Below, one piece after another: positions 52,096 to 60,052 of a stretch of DNA of 64,000 nt. The stretch is from Lewinellaceae bacterium. Lineage in GTDB: Bacteria; Bacteroidota; Bacteroidia; Chitinophagales; Saprospiraceae. The first letter of the stretch is position 1, and every line of letters starts with the position of its first letter. A program made the translations under genes and the position numbers. The notes under the pieces are model-generated. The model ran no database searches. It was not told the origin of the DNA and saw nothing but the letters and a program-made list of their open reading frames with translations. The stretch spans positions 186,001-250,000 of the forward strand of contig JACJYI010000007.1 in the NCBI GenBank assembly GCA_020636225.1, in the 5' to 3' direction.

Positions 52096-52863
52096 TCAGC
52101 CGCGTGGCCAGGGCTTTTCCAACAACCACCAATGCGGACGAGGGGTAACATGACGTTTCGTCCTGATATTGGCCAGCAGGAATTCCATCGCTTCCAACGG
52201 ATCATCGGTCACCAGGATCTTGTCCAAATCTTCTCTGGCGATCGTACCGGCGGTGGCCATTTGGTCCAGCATCACGAACAGATGATGATAGAAGGATCTC
52301 CCAAGGATCACGATGGGAAACTGATCGATCACCCGGGTCTGGATCAGGGTGGCGGTCTCAAAGAGTTCATCCATCGTTCCGAATCCTCCCGGAAAAACAG
52401 CGAACCCGTATGAATACTTGAGCAGCATGTATTTGCGTACAAAAAAATGTCGAAAAGTGACCCAGCGATGCAGGTACGGATTGGGTTTCTGTTCGTGGGG
52501 TAGCTGAATATTGCATCCGATAGATCGGCCTCCGGATTCGAAGGCCCCGCGGTTGGCCGCCTCCATGATCCCCGGGCCACCGCCGGTCATGGTGGTCAGG
52601 CCATGGCTGGCGATCAGCCGGCCCATCTCCCTGGCCAACTGGTAGTAGGGATGGTCCTGTTCGAAACGCGCTGATCCGAAGAGGGTAATGCATGGACCCG
52701 AAAAATGAAGGATGCGGAACCCCTTGACAAACTGGAAGAAGACCCGAAACGCAAAGAACAGTTCAGACAGACGAGATCCGGGGCCCTCCAACTCCCGCCG
52801 ACGGGCAGGGATACCCTGGCGTGTTGATTGCTGATCCTTCGGGATTGGATTGATTGCACTCAT
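52096..52863 (-). CDS. LOG-family (TIGR00730) nucleotide 5'-monophosphate phosphoribohydrolase
   Basis: The 255-residue protein contains both LOG motifs: TMTGGGPGIMEAANRGAF and FPGGFGTMDELFETATLIQT, with Rossmann-like ITLFGSARFEQ before them. LOG proteins split nucleoside monophosphates to base and ribose 5-phosphate; the name lysine decarboxylase is historical. An N-terminal extension of about 55 residues precedes the fold. Its start codon overlaps the FNR-like site at 52851-52862, so regulator binding could affect it. Confidence 0.88.
   Translation of the reverse strand: MSAINPIPKDQQSTRQGIPARRRELEGPGSRLSELFFAFRVFFQFVKGFRILHFSGPCITLFGSARFEQDHPYYQLAREMGRLIASHGLTTMTGGGPGIMEAANRGAFESGGRSIGCNIQLPHEQKPNPYLHRWVTFRHFFVRKYMLLKYSYGFAVFPGGFGTMDELFETATLIQTRVIDQFPIVILGRSFYHHLFVMLDQMATAGTIAREDLDKILVTDDPLEAMEFLLANIRTKRHVTPRPHWWLLEKPWPRG
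52851..52862. promoter_or_regulatory. FNR-like site ahead of the 52926 gene
   Basis: TGATTGCACTCA matches TGAT-N4-ATCA with one mismatch. Its centre (52856.5) is exactly 51.5 bp before TACCTTTC (52908-52915), a 7/8 match to the -7 box. Confidence 0.5.
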
Positions 52864-52925
52864 AAATCCAGCTAATGTGAGTCATGCCCGCATTGAACGG
52901 GAAATTCTACCTTTCCTTCAAATTG

Positions 52926-53327
52926 ATGATCATGTATATCACGGATACCAAAACCCTTCGAGAAGTAAAGATGGAATTTCAGGATAAATTTCCATTCCTG
53001 AAGATCGAATTCTACCGGGGCACTCATGCGGAGGGTCAGGGAAGCCTGGAAAAGGATCACCTTGACGAAACGATGACCATCGGCCAGGCCAGGAAGATCC
53101 ACAAGGAAGGAGAAATGGGCATTCATGGCAACCTGAAAGTCAGCAGCCTGGAACAAACCTTTCAGGAGGATTATGGACTGAATGTCCAGGTGTTTCGTCG
53201 CTCCGGCGAGTTGTGGCTGCAAACAACATCGACGGACGAATGGACCTTGTCCGAACAGAACGAGAAGGGTGGGAAATCAGGATCGACGGGCCAGTACGCT
53301 ACCGGAGACAATTACGAAGTGGACTGA
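52926..53327 (+). CDS. Conserved-looking small protein of unknown function
   Basis: It starts at ATG 52926 (MIMYITDTKTLREVKMEFQD) or 52932, both just after the -7 box TACCTTTC; an earlier in-frame ATG at 52884 lies upstream of the box. The 134-residue soluble protein contains LDETMTIGQARKIHKEGEMG, LEQTFQEDYGLNVQVFRRSG and ELWLQTTSTDEWTLSEQNEK with a polar tail. I do not recognise a family. The promoter site groups it with the stress genes. Confidence 0.6.
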   Translation: MIMYITDTKTLREVKMEFQDKFPFLKIEFYRGTHAEGQGSLEKDHLDETMTIGQARKIHKEGEMGIHGNLKVSSLEQTFQEDYGLNVQVFRRSGELWLQTTSTDEWTLSEQNEKGGKSGSTGQYATGDNYEVD

Positions 53328-53437
53328 TCTGGTCGACGCAAACTACAAAAGAGTAAAGGGCTCAGCCCCTTGTTGCTAAAGGCTCATCCGGACTGTTTCC
53401 CCCTGACACCTCTGAGGGAAAATCGACCTCCTCTCGC

Positions 53438-53887
53438 CTATTGATGAAGATGAGGTTGCCGGACATAGGCCACCCTGACCAGATCGATCAGGCTGAGGAT
53501 CCCAACCAATTGATTGTCCTCATCGACCACGGGCAGGGCATGGAAAAGATTCTCCAAGAAAATGCCTACCGCAACGCCGAGTTGCATTTCCGGCTTCAGT
53601 TTGACGACCTGCCGGGTCATCACCTCCTCAGCCAGAAGCTTGGACAGTAACGATGAATTCTTCTCCTTGCGGACATCCGGATCCTGGATCGGGAAGCCCG
53701 AGGAGACCAGCATGACGTCCGATTTACTGAGCATGCCCACTACCCTGCCCTCCTTGACGACCGGCAGGTGGTGGAATCCATGGGTATCAAAGATCCGTCG
53801 GGCTTCCAGCAATGTCGTATCTGGAGAAATGATATAGACCTCACTGGTCATCACTTCATGGATATAGAGGTTATCAGGGTCGAACAT
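53438..53887 (-). CDS. CBS-pair protein
   Basis: The ATG at 53887 (MFDPDNLYIHEVMTSEVYII) gives 149 residues with two CBS motifs: TLLEARRIFDTHGFHHLPVV...VGMLSKSDVM and LGVAVGIFLENLFHALPVVD...VGILSLIDLV. Such stand-alone pairs bind adenine nucleotides and sense energy charge. It resembles the CBS protein at 57072-57509. It lies 90 bp beyond hsp20 in the same direction. Confidence 0.9.
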   Translation of the reverse strand: MFDPDNLYIHEVMTSEVYIISPDTTLLEARRIFDTHGFHHLPVVKEGRVVGMLSKSDVMLVSSGFPIQDPDVRKEKNSSLLSKLLAEEVMTRQVVKLKPEMQLGVAVGIFLENLFHALPVVDEDNQLVGILSLIDLVRVAYVRQPHLHQ

Positions 53888-53977
53888 GGTGTTTGGTTTT
53901 GATGGTGACAAAATCATATAGCAACGGAAGCCTCCAGAAAGGAGACCTCCGTCGCAAAACCTATTACCAACACTAGA

Positions 53978-54418
53978 TCATTCTACTTCGATCATTCGGG
54001 TCTCCTTCTTGATCTTCATGGCCTTTCTGGGCATGTTGATCATCAATACCCCGTTTTCGTACCGGGCATCGACTTTGTCCGGCATGACATCATCAGGCAG
54101 ATTGAAGCGACGTTCGAACCGGGAGTAGTTGAATTCTCTCCGCATGTAGTCCGTTTCCTTCTTTTCCTCTTCCTTGCGCTGTTCGGCAGAGATCATCAAC
54201 ATCCCGTCTTCGCAGGTGATCTGGAAATCCTTGCGATCCAGACCAGGAGCGGCCACTTCGATCATGTAGGCATCGTCTGTCTCTTTGACATTGACGGCGG
54301 GCTGATTGGCCCAGGTCGAACGAAACTCCTTGAAGAAAGAATCATCTTCAGGGAAGAATCTGTCGACCCATTGGTTCATCGGGTTAAGCATATTACCCGG
54401 CCAGTTGATCAGTTTCAT
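53978..54418 (-). CDS. Hsp20/alpha-crystallin small heat shock protein
   Basis: The 146-residue protein has an alpha-crystallin domain: AVNVKETDDAYMIEVAAPGL, REFNYSRFERRFNLPDDVMP, ARYENGVLMINMPRK with the I-x-I/V-like tail (KETRMIEVE). It is an ATP-independent holdase. The promoter shows an FNR-like site (54492-54503) 51.5 bp before a TACATTAG box (54439-54446, minus strand). Confidence 0.94.
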   Translation of the reverse strand: MKLINWPGNMLNPMNQWVDRFFPEDDSFFKEFRSTWANQPAVNVKETDDAYMIEVAAPGLDRKDFQITCEDGMLMISAEQRKEEEKKETDYMRREFNYSRFERRFNLPDDVMPDKVDARYENGVLMINMPRKAMKIKKETRMIEVE

Positions 54419-54438
54419 GACTGAGTATTTTCTTGGTA

Positions 54439-54446
54439 CTAATGTA
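54439..54446 (-). promoter_or_regulatory. -7 box of hsp20
   Basis: On the minus strand it reads TACATTAG, 7 of 8 matches to TAnnTTTG, 28 bp before the hsp20 ATG. Confidence 0.45.
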
Positions 54447-54491
54447 CTCCCTGAACCAGCCGATGGAAATGACCTGGGACATGCTTTTTGG

Positions 54492-54503
54492 TGATCCTGA
54501 TCG
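54492..54503. promoter_or_regulatory. FNR-like site shared by hsp20 and the thioredoxin gene
   Basis: TGATCCTGATCG matches TGAT-N4-ATCA with one mismatch. Its centre lies 51.5 bp from the hsp20 box and 30.5 bp from a GATCTTTG box (54528-54535) before the thioredoxin gene, so one site could act on both divergent promoters. Confidence 0.5.
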
Positions 54504-54539
54504 CAAAAAAGAGCATGCTAAGCGCAGGATCTTTGCCTT

Positions 54540-55337
54540 ATGGATACCCCCGCATTTCCTTTCGATTTCCAGACACAGGTATTGGATCGAAGTCATCAGA
54601 TCCCGGTACTCGTAGACTTTTGGGCTCCCTGGTGTGGTCCGTGCCGAATGCTAGGGCCTGTGCTGGAACAAATGGCTGAAGAAACGGATGAATGGGCCCT
54701 GGTCAAGATCAATACAGAAGAAGAGAGCGACCTGGCCCGACAGTTCCGGATCCAGTCCATTCCACATGTCAAGCTCTTCGTCCAGGGCAAAGCGGTCGCT
54801 GACTTCTCAGGAGCCTTGTCACAGGGAGCCATCAGGAACTGGTTGGATACCCATCTTCCCGATCCATGTCGGGAGGCCTGGAATCAATTGAAACACCAAC
54901 TGCCTCCATGGCCCAGGGAGGACCGCCGCACCTTACTGGACACCCTGGACCACCATTGCCATGGACATGAGGAATGGATCCTCGCTCGTGCAGCCATGGA
55001 TCTGTTTGATCATCCTGAGAGCCTGCCGGGCACATTATCATTCGTTCACCCTGGCCACCCGTTGTTCCAACAAGCTGAAGCCATTCTGGAGCTAAGCCGA
55101 TTGGTTAGCCTGGAGCAGAACGAAACCGCGAGTGATTCGATGATCCAAGCTGCAAACGCCTGCAAACATCGTCATATCGAGGAAACGATTCAGGCCCTGA
55201 TCCGGGCCATTGGAGAAGATCGTTCCCAGTTGGATGAATTGCCAAGAAAGGCCCTGGTTGGCCTGTTCGCCCTGTTGGGCGAAGACCATGCCCTGACGCG
55301 GGAATACCGGCCATGGTTTGCCATGGCCTTGAACTGA
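54540..55337 (+). CDS. Thioredoxin-domain protein with TPR-like C-terminus (CnoX/YbbN-like)
   Basis: The 265-residue protein has a thioredoxin fold with WCGPC (Cys32, Cys35), FWAPWCGPCRMLGPVLEQ and a cis-Pro in RIQSIPHVKLFVQG. A helical region from about 110 on resembles the TPR part of CnoX/YbbN (AEAILELSRLVSLEQ, LDELPRKALVGLFALLGE). CnoX-type proteins combine chaperone and redox protection, fitting its divergent pairing with hsp20. Its stop directly abuts the convergent Usp stop. Confidence 0.87.
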   Translation: MDTPAFPFDFQTQVLDRSHQIPVLVDFWAPWCGPCRMLGPVLEQMAEETDEWALVKINTEEESDLARQFRIQSIPHVKLFVQGKAVADFSGALSQGAIRNWLDTHLPDPCREAWNQLKHQLPPWPREDRRTLLDTLDHHCHGHEEWILARAAMDLFDHPESLPGTLSFVHPGHPLFQQAEAILELSRLVSLEQNETASDSMIQAANACKHRHIEETIQALIRAIGEDRSQLDELPRKALVGLFALLGEDHALTREYRPWFAMALN

Positions 55338-56120
55338 TCAGATGATCAGGATGGGGCTGGTCGTGGAGAACAGCTCTCGCTTGACCATCGAATCGTGAAA
55401 GAAAGGTTCGAAAAAGCCTCGTTCCCGTTTGATCAGGCAAAGCCAGGCGTGTTTGAACTGGCTCAAATAATCATCTATTTCGTCCTTGACATCATCTTCA
55501 CCCGGAATCATGTTGATGTCGATCCCTTTGCTTCGGAAGCCAGCCGTAACGGCTTCATCGCAGGGCGCAGATTCGGCGGTATGGACATGCATCACTTCCA
55601 GTTCCACCCGGAGCTTACCGGCCCAGTCAATCAACCGATCAATATCCGATTGTTCCATATGCAGTCCATCCCAGGCAAAGATCAGTCGCTGGGGAGGCTG
55701 TTCATCGGATTCCTCGGGGACGGCCAGGATGGGCGACTGGAGCTTGTTCAGCAGGATATTCGCTGTCCGGCCCATGAAAATCTCCCGAATCGCACTGGAT
55801 CCCTGGGTCCCAACGACCACAAGACCAATATCTTCCTGCCCGTCGTATTGCATGATCACTTCCTCGGCAAATCCCCTGACCACAATGGTCTCACTGATAT
55901 AGGGGCGCAATTCCGGTTCGACCTGTTCCACAAATTCCTCCATGTCCATTTCCGCAGCCTGCCGGATATACCGGTCCATGGACAGGAACATCCCTGAACG
56001 GCTCTGCGCCTTGAATGCATGGAGTAACAGCACCTTGGATTCCGTTTTGCGGGCGAGGACAAGGGCAATCCTGGTCGCGTGCAGCGAGCCCCTGGAAAAG
56101 TCAGTGCCGATTAAGATCAT
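55338..56120 (-). CDS. Universal stress protein (tandem-domain length)
   Basis: The 260-residue protein has a first Usp domain at 1-145 (MILIGTDFSRGSLHATRIAL) with the nucleotide loop VVVGTQGSSAIREIFMGRTA intact, and a second weaker domain (QRLIFAWDGLHMEQSDIDRL). It is third in the operon CBS-Usp-Usp (38-bp gap). Confidence 0.9.
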   Translation of the reverse strand: MILIGTDFSRGSLHATRIALVLARKTESKVLLLHAFKAQSRSGMFLSMDRYIRQAAEMDMEEFVEQVEPELRPYISETIVVRGFAEEVIMQYDGQEDIGLVVVGTQGSSAIREIFMGRTANILLNKLQSPILAVPEESDEQPPQRLIFAWDGLHMEQSDIDRLIDWAGKLRVELEVMHVHTAESAPCDEAVTAGFRSKGIDINMIPGEDDVKDEIDDYLSQFKHAWLCLIKRERGFFEPFFHDSMVKRELFSTTSPILII

Positions 56121-56158
56121 AGGTTCATTTGCAGTTGATCAGATCGCTAAGGTAAGCA

Positions 56159-57052
56159 TCAACTCAAGACCAAAGGCCAGGTCACCGAGTCAATATATTG
56201 ATTGAGCGATTGCTCGTCATCTTTGTGGATGATCAGTGTGGGGATCGAACAATGGGTTGTCAGGTCCTTGGTCAATGAATGCTTGACCATTTTTTCCCAG
56301 AAGGATTTATGGTGAGTGACACTGATCATCAGGTCCACTTCATTCCGGTCGACGTAGTCGTTGAGCTCCTTCATGACATCCAGCCCGTTGATCATTTCCA
56401 CGATATAGGACAGATCGCCAAAGGCTCCGGCACCGAGGGTTTCGAAAATCTTCTCAATGATCTTCTCTTCCGGGGCCCCCTGGAGGTTGTGCACATGGAC
56501 GAAGTGCAGCGTTGCTTCCATCTTGCGGGTAAACCGAACCACCTGGTGGATCATCTCCTCGGCAATGGCGTCCCCACTGGAGGCATAGAGGATGTTCTTC
56601 AACGGTCTGACCCGTGCATCCACGGGGATCAACCAGACCGGACAATAGGCTTCCTGAGCAACTTTTGCAGATACCGTTCCCAGCCAGTTGCCAACCATGC
56701 CTCCTTCTCCTTTCGTGCCCATCAGGATCACGGCATTCTCATCTTCACGGCTGAGGCGGATAATCTCCTCAGCGGCAAAGCCAATGCTGACCTCATTGCG
56801 AATGTCATCTCTGGAAAGCTTGTCAGACTCTGCCAGGAGTTCCAGGGACCAGGATTCCAGTTTCTCCATCCACATCTCCTGGAGCTTGGCCATGGAGTCA
56901 TAAAGAAACGGGGACTGGACATCCAGGTCTGGTTGGAAGGCATAGAAGAAATGGACTCCATGTCCTGTCTGATGAGCCAGCTGCATAGCATAGCAGGCCG
57001 CGTTTTTGGCAGCGGCTGAAAAGTCGGTTGGCACTAAATACCACTTCTTCAT
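56159..57052 (-). CDS. Universal stress protein, tandem Usp domains
   Basis: The 297-residue protein starts MKKWYLVPTDFSAAAKNAAC. The first domain keeps the ATP loop ILMGTKGEGGMVGNWLGTVS; the second spans about 150-290 (LKNILYASSGDAIAEEMIHQ, LMISVTHHKSFWEKMVKHSL). It lies between the CBS gene (19-bp gap) and the other Usp gene, so the set is one operon under the promoter at 57532-57596. Confidence 0.92.
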   Translation of the reverse strand: MKKWYLVPTDFSAAAKNAACYAMQLAHQTGHGVHFFYAFQPDLDVQSPFLYDSMAKLQEMWMEKLESWSLELLAESDKLSRDDIRNEVSIGFAAEEIIRLSREDENAVILMGTKGEGGMVGNWLGTVSAKVAQEAYCPVWLIPVDARVRPLKNILYASSGDAIAEEMIHQVVRFTRKMEATLHFVHVHNLQGAPEEKIIEKIFETLGAGAFGDLSYIVEMINGLDVMKELNDYVDRNEVDLMISVTHHKSFWEKMVKHSLTKDLTTHCSIPTLIIHKDDEQSLNQYIDSVTWPLVLS

Positions 57053-57071
57053 AAGAGGAGAGTTTCGAGGT

Positions 57072-57509
57072 TCAGAATGCGGCCTTGACCGGGTCTTCGG
57101 TCACCAGTGCTGATATGATATCGTGTGTGGTCAGAATGCCGACCAACTCCCCATTGTCAACAACGGGCAACGCATGAAAGCGATTGATCTTGAAGACTTC
57201 AAGGGCCACGTTGATCCGGTCGGTTGAATCGACCTTGGCCATTCTTGTGGTCATGATATCCCTGGCCTGGTAGTTCCTCAGACGCGCTTCGTCCAGCATG
57301 TTGTCATCTTCCACTCCTGTGAATCCACGGAGAAAATGCATCAGGTCGGTTTTGGAGATGATGCCCTCGATCTTCCTCATATTGACGACAGGAAGATGGT
57401 GTATCGTATATTTGTCGAAGATCTCTTTGACATGGACCAGTGTATCCTCGGGAGAAACTGTAATGACCTGTTTGGTCATGAAGTCACTGATAGGTGATTG
57501 GAAATTCAT
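57072..57509 (-). CDS. CBS-pair protein heading the Usp operon
   Basis: The 145-residue protein starts MNFQSPISDFMTKQVITVSP. Two CBS motifs are clear: TLVHVKEIFDKYTIHHLPVV...IEGIISKTDLM and NVALEVFKINRFHALPVVDN...VGILTTHDII. It probably binds AMP/ATP. It heads a three-gene operon and its promoter carries the strongest FNR-like palindrome of the cluster. Confidence 0.92.
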   Translation of the reverse strand: MNFQSPISDFMTKQVITVSPEDTLVHVKEIFDKYTIHHLPVVNMRKIEGIISKTDLMHFLRGFTGVEDDNMLDEARLRNYQARDIMTTRMAKVDSTDRINVALEVFKINRFHALPVVDNGELVGILTTHDIISALVTEDPVKAAF

Positions 57510-57531
57510 AATAGGTTTGTTTTATTTCTGA

Positions 57532-57539
57532 CAAAACAA
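57532..57539 (-). promoter_or_regulatory. -7 box of the CBS-Usp-Usp operon
   Basis: On the minus strand it reads TTGTTTTG, 7 of 8 matches to TAnnTTTG, 30 bp before the ATG at 57509. Confidence 0.45.
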
Positions 57540-57584
57540 CGGGATCTGATGTACAGCCTTCATGACGGCTATCAATTCGCTCTA

Positions 57585-57596
57585 TGATCTCGATCA
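57585..57596. promoter_or_regulatory. FNR-like palindrome between the CBS-Usp operon and the histidine kinase
   Basis: TGATCTCGATCA is identical to the ccoI site. Its centre (57590.5) lies 51.5 bp from the start of the leftward -7 box (57539). It also lies 12 bp before the kinase ATG at 57608. Confidence 0.65.
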
Positions 57597-57607
57597 CAAA
57601 TGGCTTG

Positions 57608-58915
57608 ATGAACCCAGATAAACCACTGACTGACAAGGATCTGAAGGACAACTCCGAGGTATTGCGGGCGATCTTTGAAACGGCCATTGACTGTATTATC
57701 GTAATCAATCACCGCGGTATCATCCAAATGGCGAACCAGGCGACCATCAGCCTGTTCGGGTATGACCGGGACGAGTTGATCGGTCAGAATGTGAAGATAC
57801 TGATGCCCGAGCATCATCAGGTGCAGCATGATGAATACCTGGGAAACTACATCAAAACAGGCCATGCCCGTATCATAGGTATCGGCCGGGATGAAAAGGG
57901 CAGGCGCAAGGATGGCAGCCTGTTCCCCATGCGCCTGGCCGTCAATGAGGTCCAGATCGATGGCAGCCGATTCTTTGCAGGGATCATCCAGGACAAGACC
58001 AACCTGCGGGCTGCGGAAGCGGAGATCGAACGAATGAACCGCGAACTGGAGCGCAAGGTCATCCAGCGGACCCTGGAGTTGGAAGAGAAGAACAGCCAAC
58101 TCATCCAGATCAATGACACCCTGAACAAGGAGATCAAGGAACGGCAACAGATCGAATCCATCCTCCGGGACAACGAGCGCGAACTGCAACACGCCCTGGA
58201 AAAGGAGAAGGAGCTCAATGAGCTGAAAAGCCGGTTTGTCTCCATGGCCTCTCATGAGTTCCGAACCCCGTTGAGCACCATCCAGTCGTCAGCCGGCCTC
58301 ATTTCCCGATATCCGGAAACGGAACAACAAGCCCAACGCAGTCGACATATCGACCGGATCAAGTCCTCCGTGAACATGCTGACCGGAATCCTGGATGACT
58401 TCCTGTCACTGGCCAAGTTGGAAGAAGGGCGGATCACCCTGACCCTGGAACCGTTTGTCTTTGACGATCTGGCCAATGAGGTCCTGGACGAACTGAAGAA
58501 CAATCTCAAGGCCGGGCAGACCACCATCCTGGAATCCGAGGCGCCGGGCTACCAACTCTTCCAGGACCGCAACCTGCTCAAGCATGTGCTGTACAACCTC
58601 TTGTCCAATGCCGTCAAGTATTCTGCGGAGGGCAAGCCCATTCACTTGCGGACCAAGATGAAGGATGCCTCCTTTGCCTTTGAGATCGAAGATCATGGCA
58701 TTGGCATCCCGGTCCAGGACCAGGCCCACCTGTTCACCCGGTTCTTCCGGGCGAAAAACGTGACCAACATCCAGGGAACCGGGCTGGGCTTGAACATTGT
58801 GAGGCAATACATCAATCTGATGGGCGGCGAGATCCGTTTTTCATCCATTGAAGGAAAGGGGTCCTGCTTCAAGGTTCGCCTGCCTGTCGATCCGCAAGGA
58901 CCTTCGTTCGTGTGA
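57608..58915 (+). CDS. PAS-domain sensor histidine kinase
   Basis: The ATG at 57608 (MNPDKPLTDKDLKDNSEVLR) is preferred because the in-frame ATG at 57584 lies in the palindrome. Counting from 57608 (435 residues): PAS at about 15-135 (AIFETAIDCIIVINHRGIIQ, GYDRDELIGQNVKILMPEHH, FixL-like), a coiled coil at about 140-200, HisKA with the phospho-His in SMASHEFRTPLST (His216), and HATPase with NLLSNAVKYS and GTGLGLNIV. There is no membrane segment, so it is a cytoplasmic sensor. The REC-Crp gene follows by 52 bp. Confidence 0.92.
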   Translation: MNPDKPLTDKDLKDNSEVLRAIFETAIDCIIVINHRGIIQMANQATISLFGYDRDELIGQNVKILMPEHHQVQHDEYLGNYIKTGHARIIGIGRDEKGRRKDGSLFPMRLAVNEVQIDGSRFFAGIIQDKTNLRAAEAEIERMNRELERKVIQRTLELEEKNSQLIQINDTLNKEIKERQQIESILRDNERELQHALEKEKELNELKSRFVSMASHEFRTPLSTIQSSAGLISRYPETEQQAQRSRHIDRIKSSVNMLTGILDDFLSLAKLEEGRITLTLEPFVFDDLANEVLDELKNNLKAGQTTILESEAPGYQLFQDRNLLKHVLYNLLSNAVKYSAEGKPIHLRTKMKDASFAFEIEDHGIGIPVQDQAHLFTRFFRAKNVTNIQGTGLGLNIVRQYINLMGGEIRFSSIEGKGSCFKVRLPVDPQGPSFV

Positions 58916-58967
58916 TTTAACAGGATATTTCTTGCCAACGTCGTAATTTGCGGCCATCACACCGATT

Positions 58968-60026
58968 ATGAAGAAGATCCTGATCATTGAAGACAACCAG
59001 GAAGTCCGCGAGAATCTTGCGGAAATTCTGACACTTTCCGACTATGAGGCCCTCAAGGCAGAGAATGGCAAAGTTGGTGTAGAGTTAGCTACCCACCAGA
59101 AACCGGACCTGATCCTGTGCGATGTCATGATGCCCGAACTGGATGGTTTCGGTGTTTTGCACATCCTGACCAAAAACCCGGAAACAGCCAATATCCCCTT
59201 CATTTTCCTGACGGCAAAAACCGAAAAGGCGGACATTCGACGGGGTATGAATCTCGGGGCTGATGATTACATCACCAAGCCGTTTGACGATGTCGAATTG
59301 CTGGAAGCCGTGGAGACCCGGTTGCGAAAGAGTGCCAAACTGAATCAGGATTTTCCCCGCGATGCCAAGGGGATCCAGGCCTTCATCAACGAGGCCAGAG
59401 GATATACCAACCTGCTGAACCTCTCCCATGAGCAGGGCATGCGCATCATGAAGGCCAAAGAGCCCCTCTTTCATGAAGGGAGTTACCCCAGGCAGGTCTA
59501 CCTTGTGGAAAAGGGACGGATCAAGGTGTTCAAATCCAGTGATGATGGCCGCGAACTGATCGTAGAGGTTGCCGGACCGGGAGATTTTATCGGCTACCTG
59601 GAACTGCTGAACGACACGCCCTATACCACTTCTGCATCAGCTCTTGAAGATTCGGAGGTGTATTATATCCCCAGGGAAGATTTCACCAACCTGCTCCACC
59701 AGAATCGTGATGTGTCCGCCCGACTGATCAAGATGCTGGCCAAGAACCTGGCCGAGCAGGAAGAAAATCTCGTCCGTATCGCCTATCATTCCGTACGGAA
59801 ACGGGTGGCCGAGGCCTTGCTGCATCTGGATGCCAAATACCAGGAAGAAGATGGCCAGTCAGTGGCCATCTCCATGATGCGCCAGGATCTGGCCCAGATC
59901 ATTGGTACAGCCAAGGAGACCTTAATCCGCACGCTGTCCGATTTTCAGGACGAAGGATTGATCAAGATCGAAGAGAGCTCCATTTATCTCATTAACCGGG
60001 AAAAGCTGGAAAACCTGCCTAACTGA
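58968..60026 (+). CDS. Response regulator fused to a Crp/Fnr-type regulator
   Basis: The 352 residues begin with a receiver domain (1-125; Asp52 in LILCDVMMPELDG, Thr83 region FLTAKT, Lys105 in YITKPFDD). A cyclic-nucleotide-type sensor domain follows (about 150-270; LFHEGSYPRQVYLVEKGRIK, GPGDFIGYLELL), then a Crp-type winged HTH (about 275-345; SMMRQDLAQIIGTAKETLIR). No Cys cluster for an FNR iron-sulfur centre is seen, so the signal is likely phosphorylation by the kinase next door. The recognition helix (GTAKETLIRTLSDF) is of the Fnr/Crp kind. It is the best local candidate for binding the TGAT-N4-ATCA sites. Confidence 0.93.
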   Translation: MKKILIIEDNQEVRENLAEILTLSDYEALKAENGKVGVELATHQKPDLILCDVMMPELDGFGVLHILTKNPETANIPFIFLTAKTEKADIRRGMNLGADDYITKPFDDVELLEAVETRLRKSAKLNQDFPRDAKGIQAFINEARGYTNLLNLSHEQGMRIMKAKEPLFHEGSYPRQVYLVEKGRIKVFKSSDDGRELIVEVAGPGDFIGYLELLNDTPYTTSASALEDSEVYYIPREDFTNLLHQNRDVSARLIKMLAKNLAEQEENLVRIAYHSVRKRVAEALLHLDAKYQEEDGQSVAISMMRQDLAQIIGTAKETLIRTLSDFQDEGLIKIEESSIYLINREKLENLPN

Positions 60027-60052
60027 GCTCTCTTCTCCCGGCTGTTGTCCGT

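Noticed and set aside
56121..56211. FNR-like site ahead of the Usp gene at 55338-56120
   Set aside because: TTGATCAGATC near 56135 has the wrong spacer, and nothing matching lies at the expected distance from the TACCTTAG element; the gene is better read as the third in the CBS-Usp-Usp operon.
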